A stretch of DNA of 64,000 nucleotides from Prinia subflava. Taxonomy: Eukaryota; Chordata; Aves; Passeriformes; Cisticolidae. The position numbers and the translations under genes were made by a program. The notes beneath the pieces are model-generated. The model did not search any database and was not told the DNA's origin. It worked only from the letters and a program-made list of their open reading frames with translations. The stretch lies in assembly GCF_021018805.1 (NCBI RefSeq), contig NC_086256.1:13520032-13584031 (forward strand), given 5' to 3'. Below are positions 23,632 to 37,077 of this stretch, piece by piece; within the stretch, counting starts at the first letter, position 1, and each line of letters starts with the position of its first letter.

Positions 23632-25984
23632 GTTTTTAAGACCAGGGAAAAGCATCCTTATAGAAAACATACCTAACATACATCAAAAATATGACTCATC
23701 TGGAGAGATATTTTTCTTTGACTGTTCAGGATATCCTGCATTGTCACTGGTAGGGACAAAACTTGTTCAACTTAAAACTTTTTAATTGACTAGAAAGTAT
23801 GGAAGCCCTGAGGCCACAAATCCACATTGCACAACAGACTGTTTCTGCTTTCCCCCTAAGAATCAGGAGAGGCCTTGCAGTATTTTCCTCTTACTCGCGA
23901 AATTGGAACTGAAAACAACAATGAATTTCTCACACTGTACGGAAATCAACTCAGTCCCAAGACAGATACCGTGAGCTTTAAACCCTCACACTAGAAGTTA
24001 TTTCAGACCCAACAAAACATACTTGTTTATAATATTAAGCATAGGTTCTAGTGACAGGAGTCACCATATCTGTACATTCTAGGCCACAGTGCTGTGCAAA
24101 AATGGTTGGGTGAGGTGGGAGTGGGGTGTTGGTGATATTTTTTTTCTGTCCTGATTGTGAGGAGCCTCTTGTTACTCGTATCAGAAAGTCTGTTATGGTC
24201 TGTTATTCACTCAAAAGACAGAGGGCATGAAATTAGAGGTTAACCTAACAAAGTTAATGTGTCCACATAACCTATTTCTACTACTGGGTTTCAGACACAG
24301 AAAAAAGCCATGTAAAATTCTATCTGTAGCTGCAAACTTTGCCAGTTTTGAAAACAACAGGATGAAATAGCATCAAATATCATAAAGTGGTTCAAACCTG
24401 TGGGCAAAGAAGTCAAGAAGAATAAAATTTTTAACATTTAAAAATACATAGATACTACATTAGTAGAATTTTAAGTTTTTTAAGTTTTATAACTTAAGTT
24501 TAAGCTTTATAACTGACTTCCCTAAGTTTGGCTGAATGTTATAAGCTTTGGTTTAATTTCATTAGTTATGATTTTACTTTGTATTCATCAAATCCTTAAA
24601 TATCCTTACCCTTTTGTAGCTTTCTTCTCAAACCTCCCACTTCCCCTTAGTGAATCACTAAGAGAACTTTAAATTATTGCACATCTAATAGCACAAGCAT
24701 CAATTATGTGGGTATTTGCTATTTCATATTGTTAAATTCTACACTTTAGACCAAAAAACCCAACAAACCCAAGCCACTTCTGCTTGCTCAGAAATCATTA
24801 TCTGCACTGCTATTGATACTGACAGTAAGGGACCAGGCTCAGCAAAACACAGATTTGTGGCAGATTTGGAAGAAAGTGAAACAACTGGATGTCACTTTGG
24901 ATTTGGTTTCTTTACATTTTCAAAATGTTCTGCATTGTGCAAGAGCAATATGATTTAAAAATAACAAGAAAAGACAAGTAAGAGACCACTATTTCCTGTT
25001 TTTTGGTGTATTTAGTACATAGAGTTCTTTCTACCTATAACTTACTAGTGATGTACAGGAGAAATAAAGGGAATGTGGGAAAGATATGGGAAAAGGAAAT
25101 GTACTAGGACTATTTTAGAAGGCTCTTAATAGCTGCTAGCAAACTGTCAGGGAAAAAAGTGAGTGCATTGTAAACCTTCATATGTTCTAAAGCCAACTTT
25201 TCTTTTTCTCCAGCACTGACGGAAACAAGTCAGTCCTCCAGATATCCAGGATCCATACTAGCAAGATCTAATTGTGAACTCTGTTGCCCATTCTCAGCTA
25301 CCTATGTGTCTGAAGGGTTTTTTTCCACACCTCATTGTATTGAGAGGAAAGTATAGTTATGATTTCAAAACTTGCTGAAGTAGCACTTATTAAAGCATGC
25401 ACTCAGGATTCATTTGTGCTTGAGATCGTTCATTACCTAAATTTTAATGCCACCTTCCCAGGCATCACTCATTATCACCTGAAATTCAGGAACCACAAGC
25501 AAAAAAGACTGTCTGAACACATGGCTACAAGAGAGAGATTTTCCTAGCAAAGACAGACATGTGAAAGCTTTCAGAACTTCTTTTCCAACTCTTGTGAGTT
25601 TTTAATGATTTGGATAGCGTGGGTAGTAGAAACAGATGCTATCGTCTCTACATTTTTGGCAGAGGATAAAGCAGCAAAGGCTAACATATTCATGCTGTTT
25701 GCAAACTCATGTATACCGCAGATCATCTTTCCAAAATACATTTGGGCAGGACAGAAAATTTTCAGCTCTTGATGGTATAAAATTGTACCATTAATGTCTA
25801 AATATATCATTACATTTTAAAAGAAAATACCCCCCTCCCACAATGCATAATCTTTGCTGTTCTCAAACGGATAAAGAAAACATATCTGGGTAGCCCTTTA
25901 GATTCTTTCCTCTCCCATGAAAGAAAATCATGCTTGCCAAGTGCTTGAGGATCCTCAGATGGAAGACACTTTGAATGAGTAAAT

Positions 25985-26125
25985 TCCTTTATTTATTGCT
26001 ACCACGCAGCCTTCAGCACATCCAGAACACTTCCTGCAGGCTGAAGACCCAGTGCAAGCAGATGCGACTCTACTGACATCAGCAGAGCTACACACACTCA
26101 CATCAGGCCTCAGCGTGGTCTAAAC
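25985..26125. repeat. possible ancient amniote interspersed repeat
   Basis: GACTCTACTGACATCAGCAG (26066-26085), followed by AGCTACACACACTCACATCA and GGCC, resembles the old amniote consensus 'gactcctattgacttcagtggagctacacc'. The copy is decayed and its edges are uncertain. I cannot name the family. Confidence 0.35.
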
Positions 26126-26599
26126 ACTGCTGCCTGTGGCCCATGCATTGTCTGGCCTTGTCAGTGAAGCCTCTTTAACTTAGTAATAATTGTCTAGATC
26201 TGCTCCAAAACTTAGGATACAGAGAAAAGAAAACTAACACAAAGAAAGGATCTATCTCTTCTTCCTCTAACCTTTCCCCTGTCCCAAAGGAGCTTGCTTT
26301 GGATCCTTAAAAAAGTTAACCTTTAAATATCATAAAACAATAAAGCAGTTAAGTATGAAGGAGAGTTGATGAGAGGTTAGAAGTATTGTATCTTTCATAC
26401 AACACTGTACCAACAGCCCTGCAACTCATTTCTATCCCTGTCCTTCATGTTATCCCCTCTCAATTAGCTGTAGGCTGTAAAGCAAAGATGCACCTTGCAA
26501 CATAGTTTGAAAAAGCACTTACTATGCAATAACCTGAAAGAATTTAAACTGTCTTCAAAGCGATGATGAAAGAAGAGAAAGATTATTCCAGAATACAGG

Positions 26600-26705
26600 C
26601 AACATTAAGATCTGTGATCTAATTCCACTTTGCACAGGCTGAGCAGTGTGCAGGTGTACATCCTCCTTAGGGTCAATGGGACTGTAGAGATAAGGGTGCC
26701 CTGGA
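26600..26705. repeat. possible ancient amniote interspersed repeat
   Basis: Contains ATTCCACTTTGCACAGGCTG (26621-26640) and CCTTAGGGTCAATGGGACTG (26664-26683). Both words belong to the same group of old amniote repeat motifs seen at 9.7 and 26.0 kb. A related word, CTCCTTAGGGTCAATGA, is at about 5539-5555. Confidence 0.33.
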
Positions 26706-28500
26706 AGGGGATCTGGTTTCAGAATGAGGTTTCCTGAGCACTCCCACAGTCCTGAATCTAAGGAGAGTATCATGTAAAAGGCCACTCAGATATTCTAGGT
26801 CCACAATTACTTTACATTGACAATAAACTGCAGGATATTTGGAGGGTTTCATGACAGAAAAGAAACCTCAATTCAAGATTCACTGCCTGACCTCAGGTCT
26901 GATTTTGTTCTGTTACTAGAGAGTACTCTGGAAAGCAAGTAGCCTAGAATCAAGTTGATATTACTGATAGCTCCATCAGAGATTATTATGAATAGATCAC
27001 ACTAATGCTGCCTTGCATTGTATGAAACACATGGAAGGGGAAGGTATAAATAATTTTCCCAATGTGAGAAACAGAAATTCATGAAAAACGAAATGGTGGT
27101 ATTTTCTGGCTTCTATTAATCATGTCCAGCAACAATTAAAAACAAGAAACTTGCTATCATTTCTCTATAGTGTGGTAAAAATATCGCAGTATGTTTTGTA
27201 TTTTGGCTTTTAAGAGTGAGAACAATTTGATCTTTCTGATTTCTTTATTTTTAGCAAAGTAATGACATAGGCATCTTCTTTTGAAAACAGTGTTTCATGT
27301 TCTGTGCACTCCAGGCAATTTAAAATCAGACTTGCTTCATACCAGACTGATACTTAAAATAGGTGGTAGAAAAAAATCGAGTGGGCAAAAATCAAGCCTT
27401 AGTTGTATATGTATTTTTTTTAATTTAAAGCTATCAGAAATTTCCTCTGTCTCTCTTAAACTGTAGGCTACTTCCATATACACTAGAGGAATAAGAATTA
27501 TTAGGATAATCTATAATGGATTTATAATCCTACTCAGTTAAACTAAACATTCTGATTTAGTTCCAATGAATTATACCAATAATGAAAGAAGCTAATGTGT
27601 TAAGTATACTTTGAATAAAAACATAAACATATTTTTAGGTTTTTGGGTTTTTTAATACTTGCAGTGAGTTGCCAGAAAGACACAAATATGCATTATAATG
27701 AGGTGTTCAACCCAAAGCATTCACCTTTCAGAACAAGCATTAAGGCAATATACAGTATTTCCTCGTTTGCTTTCCAGTGTGTAACAGTGGCTGAACAGTC
27801 TGGAATCATGGTGGCCACCCTCCAAGTCCTGATTGCAGCACTTCACTGAAGGCAGCAGCTACAGCCCAATGTTGCTGTGCTTTTATCTTTTAAAAAATCT
27901 GTTTTGGTAAAAGAATGGCTCAAAAAAGGTACAGCTGTGATGGAGAAGATGGGGAATAAAAAAAATTCATTTTTTGCAAGGATTACTGTGTACCATATCT
28001 AATGCTTCTTATTCTATGTATGCTTGAGGCAATAAAGCCTACCAGTAAACCTTTCACCTTTCACATTTTCTATTCAAAGACTGTTAAGACAGATGGCAGT
28101 AAATGCCATCTTTATTGAATTATGATCCACAGTGCTTTACCAGAAATACGCAAGTATTAATCAAAGTACAAATGTTTGAAAAAAGTAGCCTCAGAGAGCT
28201 TTGGGAAGGAAACAGCTTGTCAGGGATGCTGTCATATCTCTCACAAAAATTAAAATAAACATCACAAGAGTTAGAAAACTTGCTAACTAGCAAGCAGGGT
28301 TGAATGAAGCATCTTTCAGACTTCTTGTAAATTTTCAGAATATTCTGCTCTTTGTTCTGTACCTTGTGTATGCACCTGACATGTGCATGACTGTTTTCCA
28401 GGGTAAGAGTATAATTTTTAAATTGTAATTTATTTTGTTTTAATTTTAGTGAATTCACCAAACCTTTTAAATTACATATGGTTTTCTTTGGGCCTCTTAT

Positions 28501-28562
28501 CGGTTTGGGGGGGGTGGCTTTATGTCTTGGTTTGGTTTGGGGGTTTGGATTTGGGGGCTTTT
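28501..28562 (+). repeat. G/T-rich low-complexity patch
   Basis: Holds a run of eight G (28507-28514), GGTTT-type repeats and two runs of five G. The complementary C/A-rich strand gives the proline- and lysine-rich start of the 179-codon minus-strand frame at 28120-28659. It has G-quadruplex potential, but its middle loop is too long for a canonical motif. Confidence 0.7.
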
Positions 28563-29870
28563 TGAAACCTCTTTGCCTGCTCTTGTGGTCTTGCTGGCTT
28601 TTTGTCATCACAACTTCATACTTCTGCAATTTGTCTTGGCCAAAGGACAAAATCAACACTGGTCTCTCTCTGAGCAGTCACATTCTTCACACTGCAGGTT
28701 GGAGATGGGACCCTGCAGTAAACCTGCACTCGTGTGCTCAGTGTAGGGCCAGAAACAATCTGTGACTTGCTCCCCACCCAGCAGGAGCTGTGAGCTAGCA
28801 AATAGGCCAAAAGAATGTACTAGAGTTGGAATCCCTTAGTACTCTACAGCTCTGGAACTGTCAAGAAATTACTTGGAACAATTATCTTCCATCATTTTAT
28901 CTTTACTGGCAAAAGGACAACTTTTTTGTAGTATAATAGAACCTCTGAGACAAACAGATATATGAGGTATGCCTGCACACAGCCTAGGTCTAGCCATGAC
29001 AACCAGGGACCCCCTAGAGGGGCATCACAGCCCTACAGGCTTCTCACTGTTCCGCATAAAACCAAACCCACACACAGCCCCAGCTGTGTCCCACGCCATG
29101 GAACAGCTGCTGTTAGAGCCACAGGAGCAGAATGAAAGACCTGGCTATAGATATGTGCATACATTACAAGAAGTACCCATGGATGACCTTTTCTCATATT
29201 AACTTTATTTTATGAGTGTGATTTAAATACTAACCAGCAGGTAATTTGTTCATGCACTTGCATGCTGAATACCTGGAATCGAAGACATCAGTTAAATCAT
29301 ACCAGGCTTTGAGGAAGGAACCCAGACTTAAAAATTCTGTTTGGTTCAAGCTGGAGCCAAAAAAAAAGTAAACATCTACTGCAGATGAAAGAGTTTTCTC
29401 TAGTGAAATCTCACTAGGTGTTTTTCCAATAGCAATTCTCATTTAACAAGTGCACTCTGCCATGCAGGTGGGACCTGTTACAAGCAACAGCACATTGGAA
29501 CACAAGCCTTGCGTAATTAATATTTATTACTTACGAATATTCATTTTATTTATGTCTTTATTGCCAGCCTCATGCTCTGCTAACCGCAGTAGGAAAGCAG
29601 TAACAGTTTCCAGTGGTTATATACACCGTCTAATTTCTAAAAACATCTCCAAATATCTAAAATGTACATTTATTATGAGATGATTTAAAATTAAACAGAA
29701 AAAATATCAACTGATTCATCACTTGTCATAAAGGAAAACAAAACAGTGAGTGACTCCCGATGATGAATACGCAAAAATGTCAACATGAGGCAAATTAGTC
29801 TGAAGGAGCAGCTCACAGAGCTGATTTGCCCATGGAGCTGATATTACTCCCCAGTAAATTTGATGTGAGC

Positions 29871-29994
29871 CTGCTCACCAGCTGATGAAGGGGTTGTGAG
29901 TTACCCCGTGAGCAGCTGGGCAAAACTACACACAGCTGATCTGAGGCCAGAGCAGCTGGCAGGCTGCTGACTGCCCAAGTTACCCCGAGGTAAC
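29871..29994. repeat. two short perfect inverted repeats
   Basis: CTGCTCAC (29871-29878) pairs with GTGAGCAG (29908-29915). Further on, GTTACC (29979-29984) pairs with GGTAAC (29989-29994) across four bases. The region between and around them is locally GC-richer than its surroundings. No function is evident. Confidence 0.6.
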
Positions 29995-32566
29995 CCAGAA
30001 ATGCCTTTGCATTCTGGACTCTGAAGCCCCAGCAGCTCAAGGCACCACAAAGCCTCTCCACTTATTAACAGCAACTTTTAACTTGTAACTGGTGATTTAC
30101 AGCCGAGGCTGGTTCTTTTAATAGGGAGCTACTGCAAGAGCTGAAGACTGTCATTTTATATGACCTACAGTTTTGAAACTTATTTAAATATCTAAATAGC
30201 CCCTTAACCTCCTTTGTATCCTTATGGTACTACAGTAACTGTTATTCTTCTCTTTTCCCATGCAATATTCCATGATACTTTTCATGAAGAAAAACACAGA
30301 TTTATCTGCAGTTCACTGTTCTTTGTTACTGGTAGCTTCCTTTCCCTGACAGCATTTTTGGGGACATTTGTCCTGGTTGTTGGCATTTAAAGAAACTATG
30401 GTTTGACTCTATAAAGCACTTAACTACTTAAATGTGTTTTTGCTGTAATCAGTGAAGTATAGTACTCATACAAATGCTTTGCTGAACTAAGGAATAACTA
30501 ATATCATGAATTATGAATTCCCAAATTTCTATTTCTATTCCAAAAGCATACTCACTCTCTGTAAAACCAAAATAAATCTGATGTATGTCCTACTCCAGTG
30601 AATGATAAATATTTTTATTTTTTCTCATCTAGATGTAAACAAAACTATATAAATAAATAAATGAATATTGATATTTAAGAACAAATGTCATCATAAAACA
30701 TGAAGTATTTGTTTTCCCACTTGCTCAACTATTTTTATTTTAATGCAGTTTTTGAGGATATAGAAAAAGCTCTAAAACATAATGCTACTAAATTTTTAAT
30801 TAATAATTCTTTGTGTATATTTTAATAAGGACTGTAAATACAAATTAGGCTTTAGAGCAATTTTGGATATCAAACTACCCAGAGAATTTCTGGGTATGCT
30901 TCTGTGTCAGAGGGCAAGTTCTACCATGTTACTACCGGTTTTAAATTGTGAAAAATTTCTATCAGATATCCATATTTCTATGAATATTCCTGGGTGATTT
31001 TTGCCAGGCCTGTGCTAAATATAAAAGAAATTAAAATTTGCGTTATATTCAAGCCATGCTTCTGCAGTTTTTAAGAAAAATATTGTTTTAAGTAATTAGA
31101 TAACACCATTCCATTAGTAAGATTTGTGAAGCTGTGACGTGACATAGCACTACAAGGTAAATCTGTTCCATAAGGTTTTAGAATCTGTCATCATTCTTAG
31201 GTTTTTTCCCCAGGACATTTTTATCTGTTGGAGTACAATGGGTCAAGTAGCAAAAACTAAGCAGTTACTCCAATAAAAATTTCTCAGTTATTTTCCATTT
31301 GCATTTATTTGCATTCAAGACTAGGAGAAGGGAAGATTAGAATCTAGTCCATGGATAGACTACGAAATAACTTACTTGGGAAATCTCACATCAGGACTGC
31401 AGAAATGAAAACTATAGGGGAAAAAAATCCAACAATAAGAATGTGAAAAAATTAGTTTGAAATGTATATTTTTCCCTTTCTCTTCCCATTTCAGTCCCAG
31501 GTTATTTATAGGTAAATATGGAACACAAAAATCTGAGGCACGATAACATAAATTCAACTTTAATGATACACTGAAAAACATATTATTTTTACCACAGTTG
31601 GCATCTTTCTGGATATAAGAGAATTTACAGGGCACTGAAATAAAGCCTTAAATCCATAATACTTTTCCTACATAAAGTAAAGGCTGATTGCTAAGGACAA
31701 GAGTAACAGTATTTTGGTGAACTACAGATCCCACTTGTCATTAGTGGTCAGAAACTAAATTAGATCTCTAAATAAATTTTTTCTGTATGTATTCCAAACA
31801 ATCTTCTTGCTATTTGACCCATGTAATTTGAGAAAATAAGCTGAACATCAGTAAGTTTGACAAAGCTGCAGTAAACCAGACTGCCCTACAGCTTTGTTTC
31901 TGATATATTCCTAGATTAAAATAGCTGATAATTTAGGTCCAAATATGTAAAATAAACAACTTGTGAGGCATTCAAGTTGGAAGCACAGCTCCTTCTGCAA
32001 TACTATGAATAACTTATTCACTAGCATCAACAGTAATTTCATCTAGATTGCAGTCTTTACATGCAGGCACTGAAGGGATATTAAATACAACAATATTAAG
32101 TTCAGCCTTTGTCATCAAGCAATAGCTCCTACTCTTTGAAATTGAAAACAACAGCACAAAAATAAAAGTAAAGAAAGGACAACACCACCAAAATTAATTC
32201 TTAAAATCCAGAGAATATGGGTAAATATTTGTGAGTCTATTGAAATGCTTAAATGAAATACAGCTAGATTGTAGCCCTACTTATAAAGAAGAATGACATT
32301 TCTGATGTAAAATGTTAAAGCATGCTGAGTTAAATATATTACATATTCGTTCCAAGTAGGAGATCCATACAGACTGTATTTATTCTTTACTTTGCTAAGA
32401 TAGTTTTGAGAACTCTAGGAAAAGGAGGAAAATAGAGACAAACATCACGTATCTGATATTTTACTATCAGCTTGGTTTCATTTAGTGTTAACTCACATGT
32501 GCCTTGGTGCTTACAAAGAGCCCAAGGAACACTGGGTGTTATTAGATTGATAACCAACTCATATTC

Positions 32567-32580
32567 CCAGCAGGTGGCTC
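32567..32580 (+). promoter_or_regulatory. candidate CTCF binding site
   Basis: CCAGCAGGTGGCTC matches the vertebrate CTCF core consensus CCASYAGRKGGCRS at 13 of 14 positions (T at position 13). It lies in non-repetitive sequence. Motif presence alone does not show occupancy. Confidence 0.4.
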
Positions 32581-34461
32581 ATAAATACTTAAACACATGC
32601 AAATTAGTTGGGAGAAGGTAGTCTTTACTTGTGGGTTTTAGGTCATACAAATGTGATTTTCTCTTTCAAACAGAACTAAACAGATGTGTCAGAAGGGGTA
32701 AAATTCTTAATGGAAGAGAACACAAATAGTTTCTAACCTGCTGGTAAGGTTAGAAATGTCACGGGTTGTTGTCATTACCATGGAATGGAAAGTTCTTCAT
32801 AATTTCAAATACCTGTTCATATCCACAGGTAGTCAGATAAGTGGCCATTACCACATGTAGCAAAAGGACAAACAGATGAGATTCAGCTCATTAATTTTTG
32901 TCTCTCCTGTACATTTCTAATGTTTTCTAAGTTTTCAGTTGCCTATTGACTGCATGGAGGGAGTAGCTCCCTCTTTTTTTCACTGAAATCTCTATATATT
33001 CAACAAAAAGTACCATGTCTTGGAAAGCTAATTTCTCCAATTTTAGACAAATGTTCTCATATCTTGAGACAGCCTCGGCTTACTACACTACTGACGTTGA
33101 CACTGCTCTGTCAGAGATCTAAGGCAGAATCAAAAGGAAGAGTTAAAAAAAAAATCTTTGATGATGTTTCTCTTTGTTATTAGTTTTAAGCAAGACAAAA
33201 AGTAGAATGAAGTAAAAATTTAATAAATGAAACAGTGATATAATCAGCTAATTTATAACCTCGACAGATCATAGCAGAATATCAAACATGAGTCATGATA
33301 TGATCAGGGCAACTGACCTGATGTATCATTCAAAATATTTTTAAGAAAATCTATCACATTCAGTAAATCACAGCTATTAAAATAATTCCTAGCAAAATAA
33401 TATTCTACTGAATATGATTTTAGTCAATTTTTGCATTCAATTCATTCAATATGACTCATACATACATAAATATATATATAGCTTGACTTCAATGACCTTT
33501 ATAGTGTCAAACATAAGTCTGCAAACAATCCATCTCTGCACATCTGCTTACAAAACTACAGAGCAGGGAAGTCAGTGCTGTGCACAGTTCATACCTCTGG
33601 TTGTTGCTGCCTGAGGACAGACAAAAACATCTCTACCCAGACAACTGGGCTCCTTGAGGCTCTAGCAGCATGTCTTCCTTTAGTTTGATTTCACTAACAG
33701 TTCAACAGTGACTGCAGTGTAAGGTTGTAATTACGTCTCAGGAGTGAAAAAGCACCGAAGCTCAGGTTCTGCAAAGCCTTGGAGTGGAGCTTTGCTCTCT
33801 GTGCTGTAAGGATGCCTAATCATCTCCAGGAAAACACTGCTCCCTGTGCACACAAATACACTCATAACCCTGGGATTATATTTCTGTCACTTAACTGTGC
33901 ATACTTGGCAATTTTGATCAAGTTTTATCAGCTCAGTAAAAATGAAAAATTTTTGTCACTCCTGGCTGCGACTAATGCAGTGAACCCCTGACTGTTCTCG
34001 GCCCGGCAATAATTCTAGCCCAGAATGACAGTTTTCATACCACTCAAATGACAGATCAATGGAGGAACATTCACTTTGGCAGAGATGGCCAGAGAAAGGC
34101 CTGGTGCACTGTCCTTACAGGGCACTGGCGTTTGATTTGATCAGCTGTTACCAAGAGCTCACACTGAAGAACTTGGAGTGATGGGCACAGAATAACCAAT
34201 CTGTCAGACCTGCACCTGCTGACAGAAGGAGCAGGGGAGTGACAGCATAAAGGGACAAGCACTTGAAGTTATACAGGACTATTCCTGTATAACTTTATTC
34301 CTAACCCAATTTGATGAATGACAGTGTTCCACTCATGGTCCAAAGTAGCTCATCTTTCAAGCAAAACAGCAGACTTTTAGGCTAGGATGGTATGAGGGAA
34401 GAGAACTGGTAATAGTTCTATTTTGTCTGTGCCAGAACCCTGTTGCTGTTGTGACACCAGA

Positions 34462-34493
34462 AGTAGTAACAATCAGGAGCAGTAACAATCAGG
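34462..34493 (+). repeat. 16-bp tandem duplication
   Basis: AGTAGTAACAATCAGG is followed directly by AGCAGTAACAATCAGG, with one mismatch between the two copies. Confidence 0.85.
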
Positions 34494-36572
34494 ATCTGGA
34501 AGCAACCACGACATCAGCCCTTCCTGTAACCACTGAGGAATATTGCAAACCTGTCTCTTCAGATCTCCTTTATTCCAAATGGGCTTTCCACCCCAAATTT
34601 CTTGTTCTTCCTTTTTCTCTAGACAAATGGTGCAGTGGCAAGTACCTGGGAGGTTCTCATGTCTGAAAAAAAAGGGAGAATCTTCTGAATCAAAACATTT
34701 ACTGAGAGAGGTAGAAAACTACAGTATGTTGTTCATGACTCTGTAGCTTACGATATTTTCATAAACTCAAAAAAGTGGTCACATTTCAAATAAAATCAGA
34801 TCTGCCTCCAATCACGTTGATTCTCACTGCTGAGCTTCTCCTTAGGCCCTTCCTGACACACATGCTGCATGTGTGCACAAGCACCACACACATCCCCTAA
34901 CCTTCCCATGAAGGCAAGTTACTCCATCCTTCTGTGAGCATGTGGAATTCCATACCTAGGTTTTAAGAGCTTTCTTTATAGGTCTGGAGTGCCCAGTAGC
35001 TTGGATTCCTCTATACCATTACTATATACTGGGGAGCAAATGGGAAAAAAACATGGGAAAACTCTCTTCAAAGGAAACTTGAAAGTTTCCCCAGAGCAGC
35101 AGCCGATTTCTACCTTCAGACACAGATGTCTCTTAGTATGTAGTGTCCAGGAGCTACACTGGAAGCTCTGGAGCCTGAAACTCTAAGAACTCAAACATAA
35201 CATCTTAGCGAATACACGCCTAACCAAGTATTTCACTAAAGGTGAGCATAGAAGCAGAATGATAAATATAAGATCTTTTTAACCGATTTTGTAGAGGCAC
35301 TGAGCTTTGCAGAAAAATGCCAGTTTTGAAATGGAATTGCCTAGCAAGGGATACTCTACATTTCAGCCAGGCCCCTTACCATATCCAAAGTATTACTGGT
35401 GTAGAGCACTGTAAAGCCAAATTGGAATTATTATTCCAGCTTTCATGGCTGACAACAATATCGCTACAGTCATATATAGAGTTCCCTTTAAAAGTTCTGT
35501 TTTCACCAACGATAATTTGCTGGGGAAGATTATGTGGGGGTAGAGGGAGAGCAGAAGGAGAGATGGCAATGAAATTTTGATGCTTTACCTGTAAGTAAAT
35601 TACTTAATTTTTTTTGTCTAAAATACAGATCTTACAACTGCTTTATTTATAAGTTCACAAGAAAAGGATAATTGCTCCTGTTTCCATTCATTACCCATCC
35701 TCCATTATACACACTACTCTTAATTTTCTACTTATGGAGAGAAGTAAAGAGAAGTTATAGAATACAATAACAAAAATAGAAAGGAAGGTAGTCACAAAAT
35801 GCAAGCGATTTAGGGGACAGGTATTGCACTATTACACTGTACCAAACTGTGTGATGACTGTGAATTTAATATTCACACAAAGAAATTCACACAAAGTGAA
35901 AGTAAAAGTATAATGCAAAAATCTTAGCAAGCCCTCATCTGTAATTACAAGTAGATTGTCTTTATACACACAATCCCCTTTACAACTGCTCTCTCTTTTC
36001 TTTCCTTCTTAAATTATATGATTTCTTGCAGGCTTTTTAAAACAATCTGATGGCTTGTAAGATGTTTTCCTTTTCTATTTTCCCTATTGCCACTTATAAG
36101 TAAAAACCTATTTTATGCAGGTCATATAGAACACATCTCCATTGCATGTTTCCTACTTGTCTTTTTCTAGTTAATAACTTGGAGTAAGGATTTAAGTTAA
36201 ATAGTTCTACACCTTGACCTCCATCTTGATGTGAACCATAGGTGGCAGAGACTGTATTAGAGCTGTCTTGGGGGTGTTGTGCATAAGACTTCATTGCTTA
36301 TATAGTAAAGAAAATTGTGCTTTAGTGTTAGCCTGCTGAGTATGCCTTATAATTCTCTAACTATTTTCAGCAAGGTATTTTATGGTAGTCAGTGTTTTCA
36401 GATGCCATACATTTCGTACAAGGTTGCATTTAATTTTTCATGTAGGGTTCATTAGCAAGGCATACATGTTAAGTTTAATTTTTTTCTTGTACTTTACACA
36501 GAAATATGCCAAGTGGCTGACCAAAAATCTAAATCTTGGACCCAAAACCTAAATTCTTCTCTCTCCCCACCC

Positions 36573-36589
36573 TTTTTTTTTTTTTTTTT
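36573..36589 (+). repeat. poly-T run, 17 bases
   Basis: An uninterrupted T homopolymer with no recognised element beside it. Confidence 0.85.
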
Positions 36590-37055
36590 AAAGAACTGTG
36601 TAAACAGTAATGTGATTCATTATATATGTGCTGGGAAATATATATCCTAGGGAAAATATTGCCTGGTATAAACATACAGACTGTACAAAGTCAGGAAAAT
36701 CTGTTAAAACCATTTCTGTTTTACTCAAGATCAGTTTTACAATATTGCTCCAGACTGTTATAGAGCAAAGACCTCACTTTAACATAATGGATTGTGGGAC
36801 TGGAGTTAGTCTTTGTAAAATAGAAACCCTTTTTAAGAGCTTAAACTTGTCTTGAGAGAAAGAACTCATCATATCCAGCATTACCTCATCAGAACTTCTT
36901 TTAGTCATACACAGGGGAGTAAAGGCAGCCCTTTTCCTTCTAGGAATTTACCTTCAGTCTGTCATTACATTACATAATGCAGATGTTTTCTAGAGCTGTC
37001 TGTGTAGACATATGCAATCAATCCCTTGTTCTGTGGTCTTTCTGTGTGCATACAA

Positions 37056-37077
37056 ATATATATATATATATATATAT
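37056..37077. repeat. (AT)11 microsatellite
   Basis: A perfect AT dinucleotide run, followed by a decayed TATA/TCTA-rich stretch to about 37130. Confidence 0.92.

Larger units (their letters stand above)
23637..28500. other. non-coding stretch, no gene seen
   Basis: AT-rich unique sequence. A local imperfect duplication of TTAAGTTTT-type words occurs near 24470-24515. Two old-repeat traces at 26.0 and 26.6 kb are listed separately. Open frames are under 82 codons, except the low-complexity minus-strand frame at 28120-28659. Confidence 0.55.
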
